Of a DNA stretch of 64,000 nt, positions 15,300 through 25,730 are shown piece by piece. A program made the translations under genes and the position numbers. Each line of letters opens with the position of its first letter. The stretch's first letter is position 1. Source of the stretch: Catellatospora vulcania (lineage in GTDB: Bacteria > Actinomycetota > Actinomycetes > Mycobacteriales > Micromonosporaceae); assembly GCF_009720385.1 (NCBI RefSeq), contig NZ_ML769302.1:310001-374000 (forward strand), read 5' to 3'. A model generated the notes under the pieces. It saw nothing but the letters and a program-made list of their open reading frames with translations, searched no databases and had not been told where the DNA came from.

Positions 15300-18200
15300 A
15301 TGCTGGCACGTCGGCGGGCCTACAGCGCGAAGGGCCTGTTGACTGCCGCCGCGGCGGCAGCGCTGATCTCGACGACGCTCCTGGTGGGCTTGGCGAGCTA
15401 CAGCGGGGCGGTGATCGAGGCGGGCGCCCGCGCGGCCGTGGCCGCGGCCCCGCCGGACGAGCGTGCCGTGCAGGTGCGCCTGCCCTCCCGCACCGGTGGC
15501 AGCGGCTGGTCCACCAGCAGCGGCGAGGTCGACAAATCCTTCTCGGCGCAGTCCTGGGCGGAGACCGACAGGAAGCTGCGCGAGTCCTTCGCCGACCGGT
15601 TCAGCGGCACCGACCTCGCGGTGGATTCCGCCGGTTACGCCAGCGGCCTGAAGTTCACCAGCGACACCGGTGACGCCGCGCCCGACAGCTACGGCGTGGT
15701 GTATGCCCGGGTCATGTTCCTGGAGGAGCTGGCCGAGCACGCCCGGCTGGTCTCCGGCAGCTGGCCCGTGGCCGGCTCGAACCCGCCGCAGGTCGTGGTC
15801 GGCGAGGCCGCCGCGCAGGCGCTCGGCCTGAAGGTCGGCTCCGAGGTGGTCTTCGCCAACGGCATCACCAAGAAGGAGCAGCGGGTCACCGTCAGCGGCG
15901 TCTTCGCCGCCCAGCACGCCGACGACCCGTACTGGCTGCTGGTGCCCGAGATGGCCGAGGGCGTCGAGGCCGGGCGGAGCACGTACGGGCCGCTCGTGCT
16001 GCCCCGCGAGGACTTCTTCAACGGCTGGTCCTACCTCGGCAACAGCGGCTGGGTGGTGACCCCGGACCTGTCCCGGGCCGAGCTGTCGCAGCTGGTCGCC
16101 GCCCGCAGCGCGGTGCAGACCCTGCCGGAGGTGACCGAGGAGCTCGGTTACGGCGAGGGCGGCCAGGCGGGCACGCACCTGGAGCGGCTGGTCGACCGGA
16201 TCCAGCAGGCCAGCCTCGTCGGCCGGTCGGACCTGCTCACCCCGATGCTGCTCATCTCGATCCTCGGCGGGTACGCGCTGCTGCTGCTCGCCGCGCTGCT
16301 GACCGAGGGCCGCCGGGCGGAGACCGCACTGCTGCGCGCCCGCGGCGCGTCCCGCGGCCAGCTGGCCGGCCTGGCGGCCCGGGAGGCGCTGCTCATCGCC
16401 GGTCCCGCCGCCGTGCTCGCCCCGCTGCTGGTCGCCCCGCTGCTCGGCCTCGTCGAGCGGCTGCCCGCGCTGAGCGCGGTGAGCCTGCGGCTGGAGGCCG
16501 GGATCACGCCGACGACCGTCGCCGTCGCCGTCGCCGCCGGGCTGGGCTGCGTACTGGCGATCCTGCTGCCCGCGCTGCGCGGTGGCGGCACCTACGTCGC
16601 GGACCTGGCGGCCCGCTCACGGCCCAGCCGCGCCGCCGCCGCTCAGCGCACCGGCCTGGACCTCGCGCTCATCGGCTTCGCCGGGCTGGCCTGGTTCCAG
16701 CTGCAGCAGTACGACTCGCCGCTGTCCGGCGTCGCCGGGCAGCTCGGCATCGACCCGCTGCTGGCCGCGGCCGGGCCGCTCGGCGTGCTCGCCGGCGCCG
16801 TGCTCGCGCTGCGCCTGCTCCCGCCGCTGACCCGGCTGCTGGAACGGCGGGTGGACCGCCGGCCGTGGTTCGCCGCGCAGCTGGGCGTCTGGCAGGCCGG
16901 ACGCCGCCCGCACGCCGGCCCGGTGCTGCTGCTGGCCCTGAGTGTCGCGGTCAGCACGCTGGCCTGGACGCTCGCCGCGACCGCCCGGCAGTCCCAGGTC
17001 GACCAGGCCGACCACTCCGTGGGCGCGGACCTGCGGCTGGTCGAGACGGCCTGGTCGGTGCCGCCCGCGCGGGTGGACCAGATCGCGGCGCTGCCCGGGA
17101 TCACCGCAGCCCTGCCCGCCTGGCGGACCCGTATGGACACGGGCGAGAAGGCCACCCCCACCACGATCCTGGCGCTCGACACCAAGGACGCCGGCGGCGT
17201 GCTGCGGCTGCGCTCCGACCTCGGCGACGCGCCCACGCTGCTGGCCGCCGCGGCCGCGGACAGCCGCCGCCAGCCGGGCGTGGACCTGCCCGAGGGCACC
17301 ACGGCGGTGCGCGGCACCCTGCGCATCAGCGACCCGGGCGGCGAGTGGCTCGACCGGCCGCGCGACGTGACAGCCCTGGTGCTCACCGACCTGCACGGCG
17401 CGATCCACCAGGTGTCACTGGCCGGCGGCGAAGGTGCGGACGCCCGCACCTTCGAGGTGTCCGTGCCGCACAGCCCCGGGCTGCGGCTGACCGGCTTCGC
17501 CGTGGACGGGCCGTCCATGCCGGGCGGCGTCCCGATCGTGTGGCAGCTGGACGGCCTGACCGCGGTCGGGTCGGGCGGCACGGCCGCACCGCTGAACCTC
17601 GACGGCGGCGACGCCGCCTGGGGCCTGCCCACCAGCAAGATGGACACGAAGGTGCGGGTCGAGGGGAACTCGCTCCGGCTCCAGCTGATCAACCTCGGCG
17701 GCTTCGACGACGTCCCGCGGTACGCGTTCAACCTGCGCCTGGGGAGCGCCCCGCCCACCGTCCCCGCGCTGGCCACCCCCGAGTTGCTCGCGTCACTGCA
17801 CACCCAGGTCGGCGCGACGCTCGCCATCCCGCTGTGGGGCACCACCGTCTCCGTGCACATCGTCGGGCAGCTCGCCGCGCTGCCCGGCGGGGTGGACCCG
17901 GCCGCGCTGCTGGTCGACATGCCCTCCCTCAGCGCCCACTTCCAGCAGGCAGGCTGGCGGCCGCCCAACCTCACCGAGTGGTGGGTGCAGACCGACCCGG
18001 CCCGGCACACGGAGGCCGCCGCGGCGGCCGCCCCGCTGCCCAACCTGCAGACCATCGACCGCAAGGCGCTGGCCGTGCACGCGGCCGACGACCCGTTCGG
18101 CGTCGGCGCGCGCATCGCCCTGTTCATCGCCGCCTTCGGCGCGATCGCGCTGGCCCTGGTCGGCGTGGCGGTGGACGTGCGGGCGACCGCCCGGCGGCGG

Positions 18201-18533
18201 GTCGCCGAGCTGGCCGTGCTCAACACGCTCGGCGCCACCTCACGCCTGCTCGCCCGCGCTCTCATGATCGAGCAGGCGTTCCTGGCCGGCCTGGGCGTGG
18301 CGGTCGGGCTGGTGGTGGGCATGCTCGTCGCCCGGACGACCGGGTCGCTGGTCATCCTCACCCCGAGCGCGAGCCGGCCCGTGCCGCCCGCGCTCACCAC
18401 GACGGACTGGCTGCCCGTACTGGGCACCGCCGCCGCCCTGCTCGCCCTCACCCTGGTGATGGCCGGGCTGGTGGCCACCTCGATGCGGCAGCGGCTGGCC
18501 GCGGCCCAGCTGCGGATCGGAGCTGACCGGTGA
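15300..18533 (+). CDS. FtsX/MacB-type ABC transporter permease, large
   Basis: 1077 residues from ATG 15300 with GGGAGG upstream. An N-terminal membrane helix is followed by a large extracellular domain. FtsX-like membrane blocks follow (LLLISILGGYALLLLAALLTEGRRAETALLRARGASRGQL near residues 315-355), then a second extracellular domain and a C-terminal block (FIAAFGAIALALVGVAVDV, TLGATSRLLARALMIEQAFLAGLG). This duplicated layout is typical of mechanotransmission-type permeases that export antibiotics, peptides or lipids. The stop overlaps the next start as GTGA. Confidence 0.88.
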   Translation: MLARRRAYSAKGLLTAAAAAALISTTLLVGLASYSGAVIEAGARAAVAAAPPDERAVQVRLPSRTGGSGWSTSSGEVDKSFSAQSWAETDRKLRESFADRFSGTDLAVDSAGYASGLKFTSDTGDAAPDSYGVVYARVMFLEELAEHARLVSGSWPVAGSNPPQVVVGEAAAQALGLKVGSEVVFANGITKKEQRVTVSGVFAAQHADDPYWLLVPEMAEGVEAGRSTYGPLVLPREDFFNGWSYLGNSGWVVTPDLSRAELSQLVAARSAVQTLPEVTEELGYGEGGQAGTHLERLVDRIQQASLVGRSDLLTPMLLISILGGYALLLLAALLTEGRRAETALLRARGASRGQLAGLAAREALLIAGPAAVLAPLLVAPLLGLVERLPALSAVSLRLEAGITPTTVAVAVAAGLGCVLAILLPALRGGGTYVADLAARSRPSRAAAAQRTGLDLALIGFAGLAWFQLQQYDSPLSGVAGQLGIDPLLAAAGPLGVLAGAVLALRLLPPLTRLLERRVDRRPWFAAQLGVWQAGRRPHAGPVLLLALSVAVSTLAWTLAATARQSQVDQADHSVGADLRLVETAWSVPPARVDQIAALPGITAALPAWRTRMDTGEKATPTTILALDTKDAGGVLRLRSDLGDAPTLLAAAAADSRRQPGVDLPEGTTAVRGTLRISDPGGEWLDRPRDVTALVLTDLHGAIHQVSLAGGEGADARTFEVSVPHSPGLRLTGFAVDGPSMPGGVPIVWQLDGLTAVGSGGTAAPLNLDGGDAAWGLPTSKMDTKVRVEGNSLRLQLINLGGFDDVPRYAFNLRLGSAPPTVPALATPELLASLHTQVGATLAIPLWGTTVSVHIVGQLAALPGGVDPAALLVDMPSLSAHFQQAGWRPPNLTEWWVQTDPARHTEAAAAAAPLPNLQTIDRKALAVHAADDPFGVGARIALFIAAFGAIALALVGVAVDVRATARRRVAELAVLNTLGATSRLLARALMIEQAFLAGLGVAVGLVVGMLVARTTGSLVILTPSASRPVPPALTTTDWLPVLGTAAALLALTLVMAGLVATSMRQRLAAAQLRIGADR

Positions 18534-21178
18534 AGGGTTGGATCGCCCGGGTACGGGCCACAGCCGGGCCGCTGGCGCTGCTCGGCATGCTCACCGTGCT
18601 GGCCGGGGTGCTCGTGGTCGGCGCGCCCCGGGTCGCCAACCGGCTGACCGACGAGGGCCTGCGCAACGACATCTCCCAGCTCGGTTACACCGCGCGGGAC
18701 CTGACCTATCGCGGGCACAAGGACCTGGGTGACAGCTGGGCGCCCGACAGCAGGCTGACGCAGCAGCGGGCCGTGTTCTACCCGGCGCTGCGGGAGCGGG
18801 TCGAGCAGTCCTGGTGGGCGGCGTCCACGCCGCTCGACCAGTCCGGGATCACCGGGACGGGCCTGCCGGGCAAGGTCCGGTTCAGCGTGTGGGCCGGCAG
18901 CGGCCTGGAGGAGCAGGTCGACCTGGTCGAGGGCCGCTTCCCGAAGTCGGGGGGAGGCGCCGACAGCGCGATCGAGGTCGTGCTCACCAAGTGGAACTCC
19001 GAGAAGCTGGCGCTGCACGTCGGCAGCACGTTCCGGTTCCAGGACAAGGTGCCGATGGAGGTCGTCGGCATCGTCGCGCCGCACGACGAGAACGGCACGT
19101 TCTGGGAACCGATGCCCTTCGGGCTGCGGGCCTACCTGCCCAACGACGACGGCGACCCGTACCGGGCGGTCGTCTTCTCCGACGAGTACGGCCTCGACAA
19201 GGTGAAGAACCTGAGCGAGATCGTCTACGAGTGGCGCTACCGGATCGACATGGCCAAGCTCGACATGGGCGTGCTGCCCGAGGTCGTCGAGGCGGTCACC
19301 GTGGCCCGCCGGCAGGGGCTGAACACCACCCTGCTGACCAGCCTGGACTCGCAGCTGGCGAAGTTCGCCGACCGGGCCCGCGCCGGGGCGGCGCTGCTGG
19401 CCGTGGTGCAGGTCGGCACGCTGCTCACGCTGGCCGGCCTGGTGCTGCTCGCGGCCCGGGTCGCGGTGGCCCGGCGGCGGGCCGAGTTCGCGCTGCTGCG
19501 GGCGCGCGGCGGTGCCATCGTCACCATCGGCGCGTACACGCTGCTGGAGTCGCTGCTGGTGGTGCCCGCGGCGGTCGTCGGCGGGCTGCTGGGCGCGGCC
19601 CTGACAGGGCGGCCCACGACCACCTGGCCGGTGCTGGCCGCTTTCGCCGCGCTGGCGACGTTCGCGGTGCCGGTGATGACCATGCGGTCGGCCTATGACC
19701 CGTCCTTCTCCGGCGAGCGCGCCGACATGGCCTCGGCCCGGGTCGGCGTGAAGCGGCGCACCGCGGAGCTGAGCCTGCTGGTGCTGGCCGGGCTGGGCGT
19801 GTGGCTGCTGCGCAACCGCGGGCTGAGCACCTCCGTCGGTGTCGACGTCTACCTCGCCGCGGTGCCGGCCCTGCTGGCCGCCGGTGCGGCGGTGGCGATG
19901 GTGCGCCTGGTGCCGCCGGTGGTCTCCCGGCTGGGCCGGCTGGCCGCCCGCGGGCGGGGCGCGGTGAACTTCCTCGGCCTGTCCCGGGCCGGACGCACCG
20001 CGGGCGCGGTCATCGGGCCGGTCGCGGTGCTGGTGGTCGCGGTCAGCACGGCCGTGTTCAGCGTGGCCGTGGCGAGCACCATCGACGAAGGCCGGGACCG
20101 GGCCACCGACCTGCGGATGGCCGCCGACGTGAAGGTCGACGGCTACTTCTTCGACGACCGGACGCAGGCCGAGCTGGCCGCGGTGCCCGGCGTCGAGGCG
20201 GTGACCCAGTACATGGTCGACGGGGCGAGCGACCTCATCGTCGACCAGAAGCGGCTCGGCACGGTCTACACGCTGGTGCTGGACGGGGCCGCGTACGCGC
20301 GGGTGCTGACGGCGTCGGGGGTCGAGTTCACCCCGCCGCAGGTGTTCACCGCAGCCCAGCCCGGTTCGCCGGTGCCTGTGCTGGTCTCCCCGGGCGTCGC
20401 CCGGCAGCTGGGCGGCGACCACGGCACCGTCGCGCTGCGCGGCCGGAACTACGACTTCCACGTCGCCGCCGTGATCGAGGGGTTCCCGCCGATCGCCAAC
20501 GGCGCGTCGAACTTCGTCGTCGTGCCGTGGCAGGCCATCCCGGCCGAGGCGCAGCAGGCGCTCAACCCGAACGGGTACCTGATCGCCGGCGACCCCGACC
20601 CGCAGCGCCTGCGCGAGGTCGGTGACGCCGGGCAGCAGCGCTGGGCGAGTGAGGGCTTCCGGCCGCGGGCGTACGAGGAGGTCACCAACGTGACCACCTG
20701 GGAGCAGGAGCGCGAGGAGCTGGACAAGGCGAGCATCAACGCCGTGGTGACCTTCGCGTACGCCATCGGCGCGGGCGCCGGGGTGGCGCTGGCGCTGCTG
20801 GCCATCGCCTTCGCGGTGGTCGCCGGAGCCCGGGGCCGCGGGACGGTGCTGTCCCGGCTGCGCACCATGGGCCTGTCCCGGGGCCAGGGCCGCCGCCTGC
20901 TGCTGGTGGAGCTGATGCCGGTGGTGACCGTGGCGGTGCTGACCGGCGCGGTGGTGGGCATGGCGGTGCCGCATCTGATCGCCCCCGCCCTGGGCCTGTC
21001 GAAGTTCACCGACGGCCTGACGGTGGGCGTCACGTTCGACCCGCTGGTCATCGGCGCCTCGCTGGCGCTGGTGCTGGTGGGTATGTTGACCGCGCTTGCG
21101 GTGGAGACCCTGTTCAACCGCCGGTTGCGCCTCGGCGAGGTGCTGCGGCTTGGTTCCTTCGACGCGGGAGAGAGCTGA
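18530..21178 (+). CDS. FtsX/MacB-type ABC transporter permease
   Basis: 882 residues, coupled by overlap to genes on both sides. It has the same architecture as its neighbour: an N-terminal helix, an extracellular domain, an FtsX block (LLTLAGLVLLAARVAVARRRAEFALLRARGGA), and a terminal FtsX block (ALALLAIAFAVVAGARGRGTVLSRLRTMGLSRGQGRRLLLVELMP). The two permeases are paralogues and may form a heterodimer. Confidence 0.88.
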   Translation: MKGWIARVRATAGPLALLGMLTVLAGVLVVGAPRVANRLTDEGLRNDISQLGYTARDLTYRGHKDLGDSWAPDSRLTQQRAVFYPALRERVEQSWWAASTPLDQSGITGTGLPGKVRFSVWAGSGLEEQVDLVEGRFPKSGGGADSAIEVVLTKWNSEKLALHVGSTFRFQDKVPMEVVGIVAPHDENGTFWEPMPFGLRAYLPNDDGDPYRAVVFSDEYGLDKVKNLSEIVYEWRYRIDMAKLDMGVLPEVVEAVTVARRQGLNTTLLTSLDSQLAKFADRARAGAALLAVVQVGTLLTLAGLVLLAARVAVARRRAEFALLRARGGAIVTIGAYTLLESLLVVPAAVVGGLLGAALTGRPTTTWPVLAAFAALATFAVPVMTMRSAYDPSFSGERADMASARVGVKRRTAELSLLVLAGLGVWLLRNRGLSTSVGVDVYLAAVPALLAAGAAVAMVRLVPPVVSRLGRLAARGRGAVNFLGLSRAGRTAGAVIGPVAVLVVAVSTAVFSVAVASTIDEGRDRATDLRMAADVKVDGYFFDDRTQAELAAVPGVEAVTQYMVDGASDLIVDQKRLGTVYTLVLDGAAYARVLTASGVEFTPPQVFTAAQPGSPVPVLVSPGVARQLGGDHGTVALRGRNYDFHVAAVIEGFPPIANGASNFVVVPWQAIPAEAQQALNPNGYLIAGDPDPQRLREVGDAGQQRWASEGFRPRAYEEVTNVTTWEQEREELDKASINAVVTFAYAIGAGAGVALALLAIAFAVVAGARGRGTVLSRLRTMGLSRGQGRRLLLVELMPVVTVAVLTGAVVGMAVPHLIAPALGLSKFTDGLTVGVTFDPLVIGASLALVLVGMLTALAVETLFNRRLRLGEVLRLGSFDAGES

Positions 21179-22137
21179 TGTCGACGACGAATGAGATGGC
21201 CCCGCCGGACCTGGCCACGCTGCAGGCACGCGCCGCGCAGCGGGCCGCCGACCGGGCCGGCGGCGCGGACCGCCTGCGCGGCCACCTGGTCTGTGACGGG
21301 CTGGTGCGCATCTACAAGACCGAGGGCGTCGAGGTGGTCGCCCTGCAGGGCCTCGACCTGGTGGTGGACCGCGGCGAGCTGCTGGCCATCGTCGGCGCGT
21401 CCGGCTCGGGCAAGTCGACGCTGCTGAACATCCTCTCCGGGCTCGACGTGCCGACCGCGGGCATCGCCCGGGTGGGCGAGTACGACCTGCTCACCATGAA
21501 GGCGGGACGGCGGCTGTCGTACCGGCGGCACATGGTCGGCTTCGTGTGGCAGCAGACCGGCCGCAACCTGCTGCCGTACCTGACCGCGCTGGAGAACGTG
21601 ATCACGCCGATGCGGCTGGCGGGCACGCGCTCGGGCCGCAAGGCGCGCGACCGGGCGATGGAGCTGCTGGAGATGGTCGGGGTCGGCTACTGCGCGGATC
21701 GGCGGCCGGATCAGATGTCCGGCGGTGAGCAGCAGCGCTGCGCGGTGGCGCTGGCCGTGGCCAACGACCCCGAGGTGCTGTTCGCCGACGAGCCGACCGG
21801 TGAGCTGGACGAGTCGACCGCGGCGGACGTGTTCACGGCGCTGCAGACGATCAACGCCGAGCTGGGCGTGACCGTGGTGGTGGTGACGCACGACCCGAAC
21901 GTGTCCACGCAGGTGCGGCGTACCGTGGCCATCCGCGACGGCCGGCTGGCCTCGGAGGTGCGCCGCAGCTCGCGGGCCACCGCCGACGGCGGCACGGAGC
22001 TGGTCAGCGAGGAGTACGCCGTGCTGGACCGGGCGGGCCGCATGCAGCTGCCCCAGTCGTTCGTGCAGGAACTGGAACTCAAGGACCGGGTGAAGCTGAA
22101 CCTGGAGTCCGACCATGTGGAGGTGCGCCGTGGCTGA
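21178..22137 (+). CDS. ABC transporter ATPase (LolD/MacB type) with AbrB-like tail
   Basis: 319 residues, starting in a TGATG overlap. Walker A GASGSGKST, Q-loop WQQTGRNLLPYLT, signature MSGGEQQR, Walker B LFADEPTGELD and the switch His in VTHDPN are all present. The last ~40 residues add VLDRAGRMQLPQSFVQELELKDRVKL, which looks like a SpoVT/AbrB swapped-hairpin motif and is not part of an ordinary ABC domain. It energises one or both permeases. Confidence 0.9.
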   Translation: MSTTNEMAPPDLATLQARAAQRAADRAGGADRLRGHLVCDGLVRIYKTEGVEVVALQGLDLVVDRGELLAIVGASGSGKSTLLNILSGLDVPTAGIARVGEYDLLTMKAGRRLSYRRHMVGFVWQQTGRNLLPYLTALENVITPMRLAGTRSGRKARDRAMELLEMVGVGYCADRRPDQMSGGEQQRCAVALAVANDPEVLFADEPTGELDESTAADVFTALQTINAELGVTVVVVTHDPNVSTQVRRTVAIRDGRLASEVRRSSRATADGGTELVSEEYAVLDRAGRMQLPQSFVQELELKDRVKLNLESDHVEVRRG

Positions 22138-22807
22138 CGAGCTGGTCAGGGTGGAGAACATTTGCCGCGACTTCGGCCGGGGCGGCAAGGTCGTGCACGC
22201 GGTGCGCGACGTGTCGTTCACCGCCGCGCGCGGCGAGCTGGTCGCGGTGCGCGGGCGCTCCGGCGCGGGCAAGACGACCCTGCTCAACATCATCGGCGGG
22301 CTGGACCGGCCGACCTCCGGCAAGGTCTTCATCGCCGGGCAGGAGGTCACCTCGGCGGCCGAGCAGCAGCTGGTCGCCCTGCGCCGGGACGTGATCGGCT
22401 TCGTGTTCCAGTCGTTCGGGCTGGTGCCGATCCTGTCCGCCGCGGAGAACGTGGGCGTGCCGCTACGGCTGGCCAAGGTGCCGCCGGCCGAGCGGGACCA
22501 GCGGGTGTCGGTGCTGCTGGAGCTGGTCGGCGTGGGCGCGCACGCCAACCAGCGGCCGTACGAGCTGTCCGGCGGTCAGCAGCAGCGTGTCGCGGTGGCC
22601 CGTGCGCTGGCCAACGACCCGCAGCTGCTCATCGCGGACGAGCCGACCGGTCAGCTCGACTCGGAGACCGGCCGTCAGATCATGGACCTGCTGCGCGCCC
22701 TGGTGCACGCCCGGGGCATGACCGCCCTGGTCGCCACGCACGACGCGGCGCTGATGGAGATGGCCGACCGGGTCGTCACGCTGCGCGACGGCGCGCTCGT
22801 CCCCTGA
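22130..22807 (+). CDS. ABC transporter ATPase (LolD/MacB type)
   Basis: 225 residues from GTG 22130, preceded by GGAGG; ATG 22115 is possible. It overlaps the upstream ATPase by 8 bp. Walker A GRSGAGKTT, LSGGQQQRVAVARAL, Walker B LLIADEPTGQLD and switch ATHDA are intact. Last gene of the five-gene TetR/ABC cluster. Confidence 0.92.
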   Translation: MADELVRVENICRDFGRGGKVVHAVRDVSFTAARGELVAVRGRSGAGKTTLLNIIGGLDRPTSGKVFIAGQEVTSAAEQQLVALRRDVIGFVFQSFGLVPILSAAENVGVPLRLAKVPPAERDQRVSVLLELVGVGAHANQRPYELSGGQQQRVAVARALANDPQLLIADEPTGQLDSETGRQIMDLLRALVHARGMTALVATHDAALMEMADRVVTLRDGALVP

Positions 22808-22817
22808 CCTGGAATGA

Positions 22818-22861
22818 CCAAAGCTCCGTCCCGCTGCGGGGGCAGCGTGGCGGAGCTTTGG
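22818..22861 (+). terminator. Terminator of the ABC operon
   Basis: An 11-bp stem CCAAAGCTCCG/CGGAGCTTTGG (22818-22828 with 22851-22861) encloses a 6-bp stem (22832-22837 with 22842-22847). It starts 10 nt past the last stop codon. Confidence 0.75.
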
Positions 22862-22970
22862 CCATGGGGGGTATCGCTGGTGGGGAGTCCTCGGTGGCCC
22901 GCCGTCCAGGCGGGCCGCAGGGATGAGCCACTAGCGTTGTAGGAGGGCGTCAGCCCTCCGGTTGTACAGC

Positions 22971-23180
22971 TCAGTCGCCCTGACGCTGGTGCGGGATCTG
23001 ACCCTGGAGCAGAGCACGCACCTCCGACTCACGGTAGCGACGGTGGCCGCCCAGCGTGCGAATCGCACTGAGCTTGCCCGCCTTGGCCCACCGGGTCACC
23101 GTCTTCGGGTCGACGCGGAACATCGATGCGACCTCTGCCGGGGTGAGCAGGGGTTCTGGTTCGTGCGTACGCGACGCCAT
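22971..23180 (-). CDS. bldC: Developmental regulator BldC, MerR-like
   Basis: 69 residues with a strong GGAGGAG before ATG 23180. The sequence EPLLTPAEVASMFRVDPKTVTRWAKAGKLSAIRTLGGHRRYRESEVRALL is nearly the same as Streptomyces BldC. That protein is a small MerR-like DNA-binding protein that multimerises on direct repeats and delays sporulation. The frame extends upstream, but that part is not coding. The 217-bp upstream gap is AT-richer than its surroundings and probably holds its promoter. Confidence 0.97.
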   Translation of the reverse strand: MASRTHEPEPLLTPAEVASMFRVDPKTVTRWAKAGKLSAIRTLGGHRRYRESEVRALLQGQIPHQRQGD

Positions 23181-23397
23181 GCGGTCTCCTCCACAAGTAC
23201 CTATAGACGTAGGCCGGGGTCCCGCCGGCCAACGCGTTACCCATAGTCCGGCTAGTCCCCGATGTCCGACATGGGCCGAACGGGTGAAGGTCCGTGGATG
23301 GACGGATGATGAATGAACGACATGTCTGCTTTTAGCGGATGAAGACAGTAATTTCATAGCTTTCGATCACTGCAGGTGACCTGAAAACTACTCACCG

Positions 23398-24225
23398 TCA
23401 GTTGCTGCGCTCCATCAATTGGATCGCCCGCCACCGCTGCACGAGCTGCTCGTATGCCGCCGTGGCCGCGTCGCCGTCCTCGCGCTCCAGCCCGGCCAGA
23501 CCCGTGGCGACCAGCTCCACGGAGTCGTCGTCGCGCAGCGCGTCCTCGGAGAGCAGCCCGGTGAGGCCGCCGTAGTCCAGCTCCACCACCGAGCCGGGGT
23601 GGAACGACTCCAGCCAGCGGGCGGTCTCCCGCAGCGAGTCGGTGATGGGCACGTCGCCCAGGGTCCGGCGCAGCACGCGCAGCCCCTTGTGGGCCCGCTG
23701 CCGGGCCTTGCCGATCTCGGTGCGGTAGCGCAGCACCCGGCGGGCCGGCTCCAGCACCATGTCCCGCTCGGCTGGGGAGACCAGCACGAACCAGCGCAGC
23801 GGCACGCCCCAGGTGGCGACCTGCTCGTGCATGCGGTCCTCGGCCCGGGTCTGCTCGACCACCGTCTGCGCCAGGTCCACCAGCACCGGCGGCACGAACG
23901 CGTCGGCCAGCACCTGCGGCACCCCGTCCCGCGCCTGCAGGGCCGCCTCGGCCACCCGCACCCGCAGGTTCCAGGGGCAGACCAGGGTCACGTCGGTCTG
24001 GCCGGTCAGGCCCTGCATGACATACGCCTCATCGGGCAGGTCGGGCAGGCGCGACCAGCCCGCGCCGAGCGCCTCGAGCACCGTCGCCCGCTGCCGGCCG
24101 GGCCCGTCGGACAGCCCGACGGCGCGCCCCTCGTCGACATAGCGACGCCAGAAACGCTCACGTTCCGGCGCGAACGCGGTGAGCGGCTCGTAGACCCTCA
24201 GGTACGCGGCGAACTGTGACGGCAC
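23398..24225 (-). CDS. Conserved actinobacterial hypothetical protein, 275 aa
   Basis: Starts at GTG 24225 with GGGAGGA upstream. Soluble, alpha/beta, with no signal peptide. It has conserved-looking stretches (AYLRVYEPLTAF, VTLVCPWNLRVRVAEAALQ, WGVPLRWFVLVSPAERDMVL, RYRTEIGKARQRAHKGLRVLRRTLG). I cannot name a function. It is divergent from valine dehydrogenase across an 82-bp shared promoter region. Confidence 0.8.
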   Translation of the reverse strand: MPSQFAAYLRVYEPLTAFAPERERFWRRYVDEGRAVGLSDGPGRQRATVLEALGAGWSRLPDLPDEAYVMQGLTGQTDVTLVCPWNLRVRVAEAALQARDGVPQVLADAFVPPVLVDLAQTVVEQTRAEDRMHEQVATWGVPLRWFVLVSPAERDMVLEPARRVLRYRTEIGKARQRAHKGLRVLRRTLGDVPITDSLRETARWLESFHPGSVVELDYGGLTGLLSEDALRDDDSVELVATGLAGLEREDGDAATAAYEQLVQRWRAIQLMERSN

Positions 24226-24307
24226 CTCGCGATCCTCCCACGATTAGGCTGTCAGCGGGAGCGTCGCTACCGCGGCGTCGCCCGACCCCTCGGAAAGACC
24301 GAGCAGG

Positions 24308-25411
<1,104 letters not shown>

Positions 25412-25436
25412 CGCCACGCCCGGATCTAGATCATTC

Positions 25437-25495
25437 AAGTTGCCTGGCAATCGTGCGTATCTTGAGCAGTCATTCGCCCGATTGCCAGGCAACTT
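25437..25495. terminator. 17-bp perfect inverted repeat after vdh
   Basis: The arms 25437-25453 and 25479-25495 are perfectly complementary around a 25-nt loop, 26 nt past the vdh stop. It is probably the transcript end. The rest of the 319-bp gap (25412-25730) holds a second inverted repeat and no convincing gene. Confidence 0.6.
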
Positions 25496-25543
25496 CCGCG
25501 ATCAAGGACGTATCAAGGCGCTGGTCGCGTGCGGGTGCCGTCA

Positions 25544-25575
25544 TTACTGGGGAGCGATATACTCCTTACCAGTAA
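25544..25575. promoter_or_regulatory. Operator-like inverted repeat upstream of the DUF3073 gene
   Basis: TTACTGG (25544-25550) pairs with CCAGTAA (25569-25575), and GGAG/CTCC pairs inside them around an AT-rich CGATATA. It lies about 155 bp upstream of the DUF3073 start, in AT-rich DNA suited to a promoter. The regulator is unknown. Confidence 0.4.
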
Positions 25576-25730
25576 TAAAACGGACAGGTTCCGATGTGCT
25601 GCCAGACACCCGGTAACCCGAGATGCCGAAGTGGCCTCCTCCCATGTACCGTATGACCCACGAGAGATGTCTGACGTCATCGGGGCCCGCCTTCGGGTAG
25701 CCCCGTCATTCATGTGCGAGGGGGTCGGCC

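Noticed and set aside
16643..21229. Minus-strand open frame of 1528 codons opposite the ABC permeases
   Set aside because: It lies fully antisense to two clear permease genes, its product is Arg/Pro/Ser/Gln-rich without any domain, and such long shadows are normal at this GC content.
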